The notes under the pieces were generated by a model. That model made no database searches. It was given only the letters and a program-made list of their open reading frames with translations, and was not told the DNA's origin. From assembly GCA_020252645.1 (NCBI GenBank), contig JADCCN010000002.1, positions 62,001 through 126,000 of the forward strand: DNA of 64,000 bases, given 5' to 3'. Positions 8,686 through 16,323 of this stretch are shown here, piece after piece. A program made the translations under genes and the position numbers. The first letter of the stretch is position 1; every line of letters starts with the position of its first letter. This DNA is from Methylobacterium sp. (GTDB taxonomy: Bacteria > Pseudomonadota > Alphaproteobacteria > Rhizobiales > Beijerinckiaceae).

Positions 8686-8713
8686 TGCATCGCACAATAA
8701 TTGTTGCGCCGCA
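8686..8713. promoter_or_regulatory. Two TGC-N3-GCA sites upstream of the phasin gene
   Basis: TGCATCGCA (8686-8694) and TGCGCCGCA (8705-8713) lie 19 bases apart, the second flanked as TTGT-TGCGCCGCA-CAA. PhaR-type repressors of phasin genes in alphaproteobacteria bind TGC/GCA-rich dyads, so these are candidate PhaR operators. This is inferred from the motif and position; no phaR gene is in the window. Confidence 0.4.
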
Positions 8714-8785
8714 CAATGAATGGTGTTAGTTTTTTCCCATTGATCGTTTTGTGCCCGGTTGGGCCCTCACCCGAGGAGAGAGACC

Positions 8786-9601
8786 ATGGCCAGTTCCAAG
8801 AAGCCGCCCGTTGGCGGTTCCAAGTCGGTGGCGCCTGCCCCCGCACCCGTCGTGCCCGTGCCGGCCCAGGTGCCCACGCCCGTCGCTGCTCCGGTTTCAA
8901 AGCCGGTGGAAGCCAAGGTTGAGGCAAAGCCGATCGAGAGCAAGCCTGTCGAAATGAAGCCTGCTGAAACCGGGAGCCCGGAAGCCAGGCCGGCCGAGTT
9001 GAAACCTGCGCCGGTTGCCGCCAAGCCTGCTCCGGCCGTCGAAGCACCGAAGGCTGCGGCCCAGCCCCAGCCGAAGGCGGAGTTCTCCTCGCCCAAGCCT
9101 GTTTCCTCGTCGAAGCCTGTCGTTTCTCCCAAACCCGCGCCGGCTCTGAGGGCTGAAAAGCCTGCACCCGCTGCTGCCGCTCCGGCCAGGCCGATGGATG
9201 TTCTCAAGCCCGTCACCGTGCTTCAGGAGAATATGCGCGCCGGCACGGAGCAGGCGATTACGGTGTTCCGCGGCCAATATGCCGAGGTGAAGACGATGGC
9301 CGAGACGGCAACGAGCCAACTCGAAGACAGCATGAAGGCTGCGCAGGAAGGCTCCCGCGCGCTGGGATTCAAGCTGTTCGAGATCGCCAAGGCACAGACC
9401 CAGGCGCATCTCGACCACGCCAAAGCACTGGCCGCGACCAAATCACTGCCCGAACTCCTCACAGCGCAGCAGAGCTTCCTCGTCACCCAGATCGAGATGG
9501 CGCAGAGCCGCAGCAAGGACGTGGCTGCGCTCGCCGGCAAGGTCGCCAATGACGTGACGGCACCGCTTCGCGCCTCGCTGAACCTGCTGCTCCGCCGTTA
9601 A
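8786..9601 (+). CDS. Phasin-like protein with long Pro/Ala/Lys-rich N-terminal tail
   Basis: A 271-residue protein. Residues 1 to about 135 are low-complexity, built of PVEAKP-, KPVEMKPAE- and KPAPA-like units with no predicted fold. Residues from about 135 (MDVLKPVTVLQEN) to the end are a helical phasin domain containing the typical FRGQYAEVKTMAETATSQLEDSM and LAATKSLPELLTAQQSFL. Phasins coat polyhydroxyalkanoate granules. ATG 8786 follows GAGGAGAG; the frame extends upstream to 8759 but without a better signal. The basic tail may contact nucleic acid or other granule proteins, by analogy with PhaF-type phasins, which is inference. A terminator follows at 9622. Confidence 0.85.
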   Translation: MASSKKPPVGGSKSVAPAPAPVVPVPAQVPTPVAAPVSKPVEAKVEAKPIESKPVEMKPAETGSPEARPAELKPAPVAAKPAPAVEAPKAAAQPQPKAEFSSPKPVSSSKPVVSPKPAPALRAEKPAPAAAAPARPMDVLKPVTVLQENMRAGTEQAITVFRGQYAEVKTMAETATSQLEDSMKAAQEGSRALGFKLFEIAKAQTQAHLDHAKALAATKSLPELLTAQQSFLVTQIEMAQSRSKDVAALAGKVANDVTAPLRASLNLLLRR

Positions 9602-9621
9602 GGCAGCGGCAGGCCATTCCG

Positions 9622-9657
9622 AAGCCGGTGCGTGGAAACTCCGCGCGCCGGCTTTTT
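9622..9657 (+). terminator. Intrinsic terminator after the phasin gene
   Basis: AAGCCGG (9622-9628) pairs with CCGGCTT (9648-9654), with further partial GCG/CGC pairing inside, and the stem is followed by a T run (9653-9657). It lies 20 bases after the phasin stop. Confidence 0.75.
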
Positions 9658-9718
9658 CATCTCGCGCGCGGGAGATGCTTGAAATCGTCGCGTTTTGCCT
9701 CTAGGGCTCTCGCCGGAT

Positions 9719-9795
9719 GCAGTCGTAGCTCAGTTGGTTAGAGCGTCGGATTGTGGCTCCGAAGGTCGGTGGTTCAAGTCCACCCGACTGTACCA
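9719..9795 (+). tRNA. tRNA-His (GTG)
   Basis: A 77-base cloverleaf: acceptor GCAGTCG/CGACTGT, D arm GCTC...GAGC, anticodon arm TCGGA-TTGTGGC-TCCGA (anticodon GTG), T arm GGTGG/CCACC and an encoded CCA. The discriminator is A73 and the first pair is G1-U72, leaving no extra G-1 paired to C73. That matches the unusual tRNA-His known from a group of Alphaproteobacteria with a divergent histidyl-tRNA synthetase. Confidence 0.95.
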
Positions 9796-9942
9796 TCACC
9801 AAAAGCCACGTTGCCCATTCCTGTCATCGCCGAACCCCGTGCTCGGCCAACATCGCGATGCGGCTCCGCTGCGGATGAAGCAGCCAGCAGCAAACCCGGG
9901 CCGAAGCCCGGATGGATGTTGCTTCAGCTTTGGCCGGGCGGA

Positions 9943-10695
9943 TCAGACCGCTTCGGCCTTCCGGCCTTTCATGAAGCGGCCGATGCCCAGCACGGCCGCC
10001 GCACCCACCACGGCCGCACCGTAGAAGATGACCGCGATCGGCATGGTCTTCGATACGATTCCGCCGTGGCCGTCCGATTCCTGCACATTCGTCAGGTAAG
10101 CGGGGTTCAGACCCTTGATCCAATCCATCACGATCGGGTCGGTCACCAGCATCTCGCCGGCGATCCAGCCGAGCAGCGCCGCGCCGCCCCAGACGATGAC
10201 GGGAAAGCGGTCGATCAGGGTCGAGAGAAGCTGCGAGCCGAAGATGATCAACGGGATCGACAGCAGCAGGCCGAAGACGAAGAGCCAGATATTGCCGCCC
10301 GCCGCCGCCGCGATGGCGAGAACATTGTCGAGGCTCATCACGGCATCGGCAATGGCGATGGTGCGCACGGCGCGCCAGAGATTATCGCTCGATTCAACGC
10401 TATGGGCGTCCTCATCCTCGCCCACGGCCAGTTTCACGCCGATCCACAGCAGCAGAAGGCCGCCCACCACCTTCAGGAAGGGCACGTTGAGCAGGTAGGT
10501 GATGAAGATCGCGAAGATGATGCGCAAGCCGATCGCAGCGCCGGCACCCAGGATCATGCCCATGCGGCGCTGTTCCGGCGGAAGCGCGCGGCAGGCCAGC
10601 GCGATCACCACGGCATTGTCTCCCGAGAGCAGGAGATCGATCCAGATGATCTTGAACAGCGGTGCCAGATACGGCGTGATCGATTCCATGGTCAT
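9943..10695 (-). CDS. TerC/YjbE-family integral membrane protein
   Basis: About 250 residues with some seven hydrophobic segments. The family signatures DLLLSGDNAVVIALAC near the N-terminus and IADAVMSLDNVLAIAAAAGG mid-protein carry the conserved acidic/Asn residues of TerC proteins, which are linked to tellurite resistance and, in several bacteria, Mn2+ export. ATG 10695 follows AGGGA and is separated by one base from the stop of the upstream phosphopantetheinyl transferase gene, so the two are probably coupled; ATG 10689 is possible. I saw no yybP-ykoY-type leader. The protein ends with a basic FMKGRKAEAV tail. Confidence 0.85.
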   Translation of the reverse strand: MTMESITPYLAPLFKIIWIDLLLSGDNAVVIALACRALPPEQRRMGMILGAGAAIGLRIIFAIFITYLLNVPFLKVVGGLLLLWIGVKLAVGEDEDAHSVESSDNLWRAVRTIAIADAVMSLDNVLAIAAAAGGNIWLFVFGLLLSIPLIIFGSQLLSTLIDRFPVIVWGGAALLGWIAGEMLVTDPIVMDWIKGLNPAYLTNVQESDGHGGIVSKTMPIAVIFYGAAVVGAAAVLGIGRFMKGRKAEAV

Positions 10696-10696
10696 T

Positions 10697-11533
10697 CTAT
10701 CCCTGTTGGCGTAGCGGGGCGGCCGGCCCTCGCACAGTGGATTGTGCCACTGCGACACTCACGCGCCGCGTTTCCCCACGCTCATCCCCGTCTGAACGCG
10801 AGACAAACACGCGAAGCGCCTCGCACGTCAAGATCGACAGGCGGGCCTGCTCAGAAGAATCCGCCATCTTTTCGCCCGAATTCGCCCAATCGCGGATATC
10901 CACATCCTCGCAGGAAAGTCCGGGAAGAACGATCTGCTCGGGCGTGATGCGGAAGCCTTGCCCGATCGCCTTCACGATCGCTTCCTTGGCCGTCCAGATT
11001 CGGAGGAAGCCGCAAGCGCGCAACGCATCGGGCTGCGCGGCGAGCCAGGCGCGCTCGTCTTCCCGCAGGACATTGAACGGAATGACGAGGTTCGGCACTT
11101 CGATTTCGAGATCGATGCCGATCGGCCGATCGGCGATGCCGATCAGCGCCAGAGCCTCGCGGGCCGCAAAGGAGAGGTGAAATCCGAGGCCTGCGCGCTC
11201 GAGAACCGGACGCCCCCGAACGTCTTTCGCCACCAGAACATCAGCCGGCTTCACCCCGCGTGCCTCTGCGACCACCTGCCGCGCCAGCCGTCGCCGTGCG
11301 AGCCAACCGTCGCGTTGCAGGCCTGCCGGGAGCATCTGCGCCTGTTCTTTCTCCTCCGGCATGGCCGGGCAGAGTCCCGGCGGCAGATGCGCGAGATCGG
11401 CAAAAAACCAGATGAATCCCGTGCGTTGCAGCCTTTCGCCCAGTTCGGCCGGCGGCGTGCCGAGACCGGCTGGCATCTCGGCCTCGCCATGGCGCAGGGC
11501 ATCATGCGGAAGCTTCGGCGGCAAGGCGGGCAT
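10697..11533 (-). CDS. 4'-phosphopantetheinyl transferase (Sfp type)
   Basis: A 278-residue enzyme that moves the phosphopantetheine arm of CoA onto carrier proteins. The Sfp/AcpT signatures are present: RGRPVL, then LHLSF-like GFHLSFAAREALALIGI, PIGIDLEIE with the metal-binding acidic residues, and FLRIWTAKEAIVKAIGQGF. ATG 11533 is chosen because AGGA lies six bases upstream; the open frame runs to 11905 but that part is antisense to the lactate gene's promoter. The first 80 residues are poorly conserved. The target carrier protein is not in the window. Confidence 0.85.
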   Translation of the reverse strand: MPALPPKLPHDALRHGEAEMPAGLGTPPAELGERLQRTGFIWFFADLAHLPPGLCPAMPEEKEQAQMLPAGLQRDGWLARRRLARQVVAEARGVKPADVLVAKDVRGRPVLERAGLGFHLSFAAREALALIGIADRPIGIDLEIEVPNLVIPFNVLREDERAWLAAQPDALRACGFLRIWTAKEAIVKAIGQGFRITPEQIVLPGLSCEDVDIRDWANSGEKMADSSEQARLSILTCEALRVFVSRSDGDERGETRRVSVAVAQSTVRGPAAPLRQQG

Positions 11534-11720
11534 GCTGGTCCTGGAACCCCTCGATGCGCGGGAGGCGGGGCCTCGTGGCGGGATGCGCCGTTTATGTGCT
11601 TGCCGCCGGCGGCACCAGAAGCCTAGAACAACTCGGAGCGCGGTCCTACCGAAGAAAACGGACCGTTGCTCCAGAGGGAGACGGGCGCTAGCGCCCGGAT
11701 GGTGAGTGTCGGATCTGTCC

Positions 11721-12503
11721 ATGGGGATGCCCAAACCGGCCAACCGGCCGAAAGTTGCGCTTTTTGCAACCTGCCTCGTTGATTTCCTGCGCCCTTCCGT
11801 GGGCTTCGCCGCCGCGAAGCTGCTGGAGAAGGCCGGTTGCGTGGTGGAAGTTCCATCGCAGACCTGCTGCGGCCAGCCCGCCTTCAATTCGGGCGACCGG
11901 CGCACGGCACGCGATCTCGCCCTGCAGATGATCGAGGCCTTCGAGGGATACGACTACGTGGTCGTGCCCTCGGGCTCCTGCGGCGGGATGATCGCGAAGC
12001 ATTACCCGGAACTCTTCGAGGATGATCCCGGCCTCTCCGGGCGCGCGCAGAAGCTGGCCGCCAAGACCCACGAGCTGGTCTCCTTCCTCACGGATGTTCT
12101 GGGCGTGATGGCGGTCGAGGCGAAGCATGCCGGCTCCTGCACCTATCACGACAGCTGCTCGGGCTTTCGTGAACTGGGAATCAAGCGCCAGCCGCGACAG
12201 TTGCTCGGCTCAGTCGAGGGGCTCGAGCTGGTGGAACTCAGGGATTCGGAAGTCTGCTGCGGGTTCGGCGGCACCTTTGCCGTGAAATACGGCCCGATTT
12301 CCGATCAGATCGTCACCGAAAAGGCGACCAACGTGAATGCCACGGGTGCGAAGACCCTGCTGGCCGGTGATCTCGGCTGCCTGCTGAACATCGCGGGCAA
12401 GCTCTCGCGCATGGGTTCGGAGGTCGAGGTGCGGCATGTGGCGGAAGTGCTGGCAGACATGACCGACCGGCCGTCGATCGGCAAAACGGGAGCCTCCTCA
12501 TGA
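11721..12503 (+). CDS. lutA: L-lactate utilisation protein LutA (CCG-domain Fe-S subunit)
   Basis: A 260-residue protein with two cysteine-rich CCG domains, visible as SQTCCGQPAFNSG and SEVCCGFGGTFAVKYG, each preceded by a single Cys element (ATCLVDFLRP and HDSCSGFRELG). LutA (LldE/YkgE) is part of the LutABC complex that oxidises L-lactate to pyruvate and passes electrons on through Fe-S centres. It is the first gene of a lutABC operon and overlaps lutB by 4 bases. Starts at GTG 11706 or ATG 11727 are also possible, as no strong ribosome site separates them. Confidence 0.92.
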   Translation: MGMPKPANRPKVALFATCLVDFLRPSVGFAAAKLLEKAGCVVEVPSQTCCGQPAFNSGDRRTARDLALQMIEAFEGYDYVVVPSGSCGGMIAKHYPELFEDDPGLSGRAQKLAAKTHELVSFLTDVLGVMAVEAKHAGSCTYHDSCSGFRELGIKRQPRQLLGSVEGLELVELRDSEVCCGFGGTFAVKYGPISDQIVTEKATNVNATGAKTLLAGDLGCLLNIAGKLSRMGSEVEVRHVAEVLADMTDRPSIGKTGASS

Positions 12504-13924
12504 GCGTGCATCCCACCTCCCACAGCTTCAAGGACAATGCGAGCAAGGCCATTGCCGATGGCTCGGTGCCGCGCGCCTTGAAGAACGTGCGGCAGAACTT
12601 CATCGACAAGCGCGTGAAGGCGGTTGATGCGCTGCCGGAATTCGAGGCCCTTCGGGAGAGCGCCAGAGAGATCAAGAACCACACGCTCGCCCATCTCGAT
12701 CTTTACCTTGATCGCTACGAGCAGAAGGTGAAGGAGAGCGGCGGCCACGTGCATTTCGCGGTCGATTCGGCCGAAGCGCGCAGCATCATCCTCGATATCT
12801 GCCGCAAATCCGGTGCGCGCACCGTCACCAAGGGCAAGTCGATGATCTCCGAGGAGATCGGGCTCAACGGCCATCTCGAAGCCGCGGGCATCGTGCCGGT
12901 CGAGACCGATCTCGGCGAGTATATCATCCAGCTGCGCGGCGAGACACCAAGCCACATCATCGCGCCGGCGGTCCACCTCACCAAGGAACAGATCGAGAAG
13001 GATTTCCGCCGCGTCCATACGCAGCTCGACCCCAACCGCGACCTGACCGAGAAGCGCTCGCTCCTCACCGAAGCACGCACGATGCTGCGCGAGAAGTTCC
13101 TCGCCGCGGATGTCGGCATTACCGGCGCGAATTTCCTCATCGCCGAGACCGGTTCCTCCGTCATCGTCACGAATGAAGGCAACGGCGATCTGACCCAGAT
13201 CCTGCCGCGCGTGCATATCGTCATCGCCTCCATCGAGAAGGTGGTGCCGACGCTTGAGGATGTGAGCCAGATCCTGCGCGTGCTCGCGCGCTCCGCCACC
13301 GGGCAGGAGATGAGCGTCTATACGACCTTCTCCACTGGACCAAGGCGTGCGAGCGATGTCGATGGCCCCGAGGAATATCACGTCGTGCTGCTCGATAATG
13401 GCCGCTCGGCCATGCTCGGCACGGAGTTTCAGGACATGCTGCGCTGCATCCGCTGCGCGGCCTGCATGAACCATTGCCCAGTCTATCACCAGATCGGCGG
13501 GCATGCTTATGGCTGGATCTATCCCGGCCCGATGGGTTCGGTGTTGACCCCCTCGCTGATCGGCGTGGACAAGGCCGGGCACCTGCCCAACGCCTCCACC
13601 TTCTGCGGGCGCTGCGAGAGCGTGTGCCCGATGAAGATCCCGCTGCCGAAGATGATGCGCCATTGGCGCGAGCGCGAATTCGAGCGCAACCTCAACCCGG
13701 CCGTCGCGCGTTATGGTCTCGGTTTCTGGGCCTTCTTCGCGAAGAAGCCCTGGCTCTACAACCTCTCGGCGCGTGTCGCCGCGAAGGCCATGAAGCTGAT
13801 CGGGCGCGACAAGGGCCGTTTCCAGAGCCTGCCCGGCCTCGGCGCCTGGACAAAATACCGCGATTTCGCCGTGCCGGAAGGCGAGACCTTCCAGGCGCAA
13901 TGGAAAAGGAGGGCCGGCAAATGA
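12500..13924 (+). CDS. lutB: L-lactate utilisation protein LutB (LUD domain, two 4Fe-4S clusters)
   Basis: A 474-residue subunit of the lactate dehydrogenase complex. A LUD domain covers about residues 60-300 (TVTKGKSMISEEIGLN, ITGANFLIAETGSSVIVTNEGN). Two ferredoxin-type motifs follow: CIRCAACMNHCPVY at about 315-328 and CGRCESVCPMKIPLPK at about 368. The C-terminal 90 residues end in a LutB-type tail. It overlaps lutA and lutC by 4 bases (ATGA) at both ends, indicating strict translational coupling. Confidence 0.95.
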   Translation: MSVHPTSHSFKDNASKAIADGSVPRALKNVRQNFIDKRVKAVDALPEFEALRESAREIKNHTLAHLDLYLDRYEQKVKESGGHVHFAVDSAEARSIILDICRKSGARTVTKGKSMISEEIGLNGHLEAAGIVPVETDLGEYIIQLRGETPSHIIAPAVHLTKEQIEKDFRRVHTQLDPNRDLTEKRSLLTEARTMLREKFLAADVGITGANFLIAETGSSVIVTNEGNGDLTQILPRVHIVIASIEKVVPTLEDVSQILRVLARSATGQEMSVYTTFSTGPRRASDVDGPEEYHVVLLDNGRSAMLGTEFQDMLRCIRCAACMNHCPVYHQIGGHAYGWIYPGPMGSVLTPSLIGVDKAGHLPNASTFCGRCESVCPMKIPLPKMMRHWREREFERNLNPAVARYGLGFWAFFAKKPWLYNLSARVAAKAMKLIGRDKGRFQSLPGLGAWTKYRDFAVPEGETFQAQWKRRAGK

Positions 13925-14592
13925 CCTCCCGCGATACCATCTTCGCCTCCATCCGCCGCTCGCTGCATGTGAAGGGCGACGAGCGCATCCGGACTTCGAT
14001 TATCGAGGAGCGGCTCGATCGCGCGCCGAAAGGCGTGATCCCGGCGCGCGCGCAACTCGATGCTGCGGGCAAGCTCGCGCTCTTCATCGAGAAGGCCGAG
14101 GGCGTGCAGGCGACCATCGCCCGAGTCTCATCCGCCAAAGAGGTGCCCGGCGAGGTCGCGCGCTACCTGCGCGACAACAACCTGCCGGCCGCGCTTCGCA
14201 TGGGTGATGATCCGCGCCTTTCCGCCATGCCGTGGAAGGATACGGCGCTGGATGTGAGCATCGGCCGTTCCAACGGCCTCGATCTCTCCGGCATCACCCA
14301 TGCCGAGACGGCGATCGCCGAAACCGGCACGCTGGCGATCCTCTCGGGACACGAAAACCCGACGACCCTGAACTTCCTGCCGGATAATCACATCGTGGTG
14401 CTCAACGCCTCCGATCTCGTGGCGGATCTCGAGAGTGTCTGGGCACGCCTGCGCAAGAAGGTGGGCAAGGGCGAGATGCCGCGCACGGTGAATTTCGTCA
14501 CCGGCCCCTCGCGCTCCGGCGATATCGAGCAGACCATCCTGCTCGGCGCGCATGGTCCACGGGCTCTGCACATCGTGGTGGTCGAGGGGTAG
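13921..14592 (+). CDS. lutC: L-lactate utilisation protein LutC (LUD domain)
   Basis: A 223-residue LUD-domain subunit, third gene of the lactate operon. It begins MTSRDTIFASIRRSLHV and carries THAETAIAETGTLAILSGHE, LNFLPDNHIVVL and VTGPSRSGDIEQTILLGAHGPRALHIVVVEG, all typical of LutC. ATG 13921 overlaps the lutB stop; a longer frame from 13474 is antisense-free but lies inside lutB and is not used. Its last 12 codons and stop are repeated 78 bases downstream in diverged form. No lutR regulator or lactate permease gene is adjacent. Confidence 0.94.
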   Translation: MTSRDTIFASIRRSLHVKGDERIRTSIIEERLDRAPKGVIPARAQLDAAGKLALFIEKAEGVQATIARVSSAKEVPGEVARYLRDNNLPAALRMGDDPRLSAMPWKDTALDVSIGRSNGLDLSGITHAETAIAETGTLAILSGHENPTTLNFLPDNHIVVLNASDLVADLESVWARLRKKVGKGEMPRTVNFVTGPSRSGDIEQTILLGAHGPRALHIVVVEG

Positions 14593-14689
14593 TTCGGGTT
14601 CTGGCCCGGCCCCGGCAGGCCGGACCGGGCTGGGCCACGGGCTTTGCATATCGTGATGGTTGAGGGGTAGTTCGGGTTCTGGCCCGGCC
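14557..14689 (+). repeat. Direct repeat of the lutC 3' end
   Basis: A 55-base unit occurs at 14557-14611 and 14635-14689, 78 bases apart. It spans the last codons of lutC, the TAG stop and 19 bases beyond. The second copy still reads GPRALHIVMVEG-stop; four differences are silent C/T changes and one makes Val into Met. The 23-base spacer is GC-rich. The pattern of mostly silent changes suggests the second copy came from another lutC allele. Confidence 0.9.
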
Positions 14690-14796
14690 ATCCCCGTCTG
14701 GTTCCGGCCGGCTGTGAGACAGGGTTAAGCCCGGGCAATTCCTTTACCATGTCGCGATACCCTCTCCGGATCATAAGTCCGGAGTGACGTTCAACC

Positions 14797-16323
14797 GTGC
14801 GTGCGGTCCTTCTCTTTGCCGGCTCTTTCCTTGCCTCGGTGGCGCTTGCGCAGAATGCGCCGCCACCCGCGCCCGCTCCTCCCATCCCGCAGCAGGCGAA
14901 CGGGAAAACCGCCCCGGCTGACGCCGCCGAGGCGCCGAAGCCTCCGGCCGAGAAGCCCAGGCCTGTCGTCAAGGCGAAGCCCAGGCCCGCGCCCCCGCCC
15001 ATGCCGCTGATGCGCGTGGTGGCGAAGAATGACCCTCGCCCCACCGTTTTCCCCGGCGCGGTCGATGCCATCCAGGATGCCGCCGAGCGCTATCGCCAGA
15101 TTGCCGAGAGCGGCGGCTGGCCGCGGTTGCCGGCCGGCCCCTACAAGGCGGGCCAGACGGGCGAGGCCATCGCCCTGCTGCGCCAGCGCCTCGTTCGCGA
15201 GGGTGATCTCGCCCCCGCTTTTCCCGGCGCGCCGGAATTCGATTCGATCCTCACCGAGGCCGTGAAGGGCTTCCAGGCCCGGCATGGCCTTGCGCAAACC
15301 GGCATTGTCGGAACGCTGACACTCAGGGCGCTGAATGTCAGCGCGCATGAGCGCTTCCAGCAGCTGAACGAGAGCGCCAGGCGACTTCGGTCGCGCAATT
15401 TCGGTTTTGGCCCGCGCTATGTCGTGGTGAACATGCCCTCGGCCTCGGTGGAGGCGATCGCCAACGGGCAGGTGGAGCGTCGACATATTGCTGTGGTCGG
15501 CAAGGCGGATCGCCCATCGCCCGAGGTGGCGACGCGCATCACGCAGGTGAATTTCAACCCGACATGGACGGTGCCGGTCTCGATCATCCGGAAGGACATC
15601 ATCCCGAAGATGCGGGATGACCCATCCTATCTTGCGAAATCGAAGATCCGCATCTTCGGCGCGAGCGGGGCGGAGATCGAGCCGACGCGCATCGACTGGA
15701 CCACCGAGCGGGCCGCAGCCTTCACGCTGCGGCAGGAACCCGGCTCGGGCAATTCACTCGGGCAGATCCGCATCGACATGCCGAATCGCGAAGCGGTCTA
15801 CATGCATGACACGCCATCAAAGCGGCTTTTCGCGCGTGACGATCGCTTCCATTCCTCGGGCTGCGTGCGCATCGAAGGCGTGCGCGATTTCGTCGCCTGG
15901 CTGCTCGCCCCCATGCCCGGCCCCGGCGGCGGCCCGTGGGACCGCAGGGATGTCGACGACCTCCTCGCGACGAAGACGCGCAAGGATATTCGCCTGAAGG
16001 AGCCCGTGCCGGTGATCTGGACCTATCTCACCGGTTACGTCACCCCCGATGGCGTGACGCATTTCCGCGACGACGTCTACGGGCTTGACCAGCTTGCGGT
16101 TCTCGCCCCCATGCCCGATGAAGCCCCGACGAGCAGCGCGCCGCAAAACAAGGCGAAGGCGAAGGCCGATCTGGAGCAGCCTCTGCCGCCGCAGGCCGTC
16201 CCGCTTCAGGCCGTCCCGCTTCAGGCCGCGCCGGCCTCACGGCGCGTGCTTTACGCCGCGCCCGATGTTTCAAGGCATCGACCCTTGATTACTCCGCCAG
16301 CACGCGCGTCGGCGGGAAGATGA
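14797..16323 (+). CDS. Secreted L,D-transpeptidase with peptidoglycan-binding domain
   Basis: A 508-residue exported enzyme of the YcbB/LdtD type that makes 3-3 or related cross-links in the cell wall. A signal peptide (FAGSFLASVALAQN) is followed by a Pro/Ala/Lys-rich linker, a peptidoglycan-binding domain around residues 125-190 (LLRQRLVREGDL, AVKGFQARHGLAQTG), and a YkuD domain with MHDTPSKRLF and the catalytic SSGCVR (Cys about 354). Start is GTG 14797 after GGAGTGA. The tail has a VPLQAVPLQA repeat. Its last 35 bases overlap the 3' end of the opposing histidine kinase gene. Confidence 0.9.
   Translation: MRAVLLFAGSFLASVALAQNAPPPAPAPPIPQQANGKTAPADAAEAPKPPAEKPRPVVKAKPRPAPPPMPLMRVVAKNDPRPTVFPGAVDAIQDAAERYRQIAESGGWPRLPAGPYKAGQTGEAIALLRQRLVREGDLAPAFPGAPEFDSILTEAVKGFQARHGLAQTGIVGTLTLRALNVSAHERFQQLNESARRLRSRNFGFGPRYVVVNMPSASVEAIANGQVERRHIAVVGKADRPSPEVATRITQVNFNPTWTVPVSIIRKDIIPKMRDDPSYLAKSKIRIFGASGAEIEPTRIDWTTERAAAFTLRQEPGSGNSLGQIRIDMPNREAVYMHDTPSKRLFARDDRFHSSGCVRIEGVRDFVAWLLAPMPGPGGGPWDRRDVDDLLATKTRKDIRLKEPVPVIWTYLTGYVTPDGVTHFRDDVYGLDQLAVLAPMPDEAPTSSAPQNKAKAKADLEQPLPPQAVPLQAVPLQAAPASRRVLYAAPDVSRHRPLITPPARASAGR

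Noticed and set aside
10696-10760. A manganese (yybP-ykoY) riboswitch before the terC-like gene
   Set aside because: Only one base separates the upstream stop from the start codon and no aptamer-like sequence is present.
12305-13900. A 531-codon minus-strand frame opposite lutB
   Set aside because: It lies wholly inside lutB, which has clear LUD and ferredoxin motifs, and shows shadow-type composition.
14593-14796. The second lutC-like end as a small gene of its own
   Set aside because: It has no start codon or ribosome site and carries only the last 12 codons.
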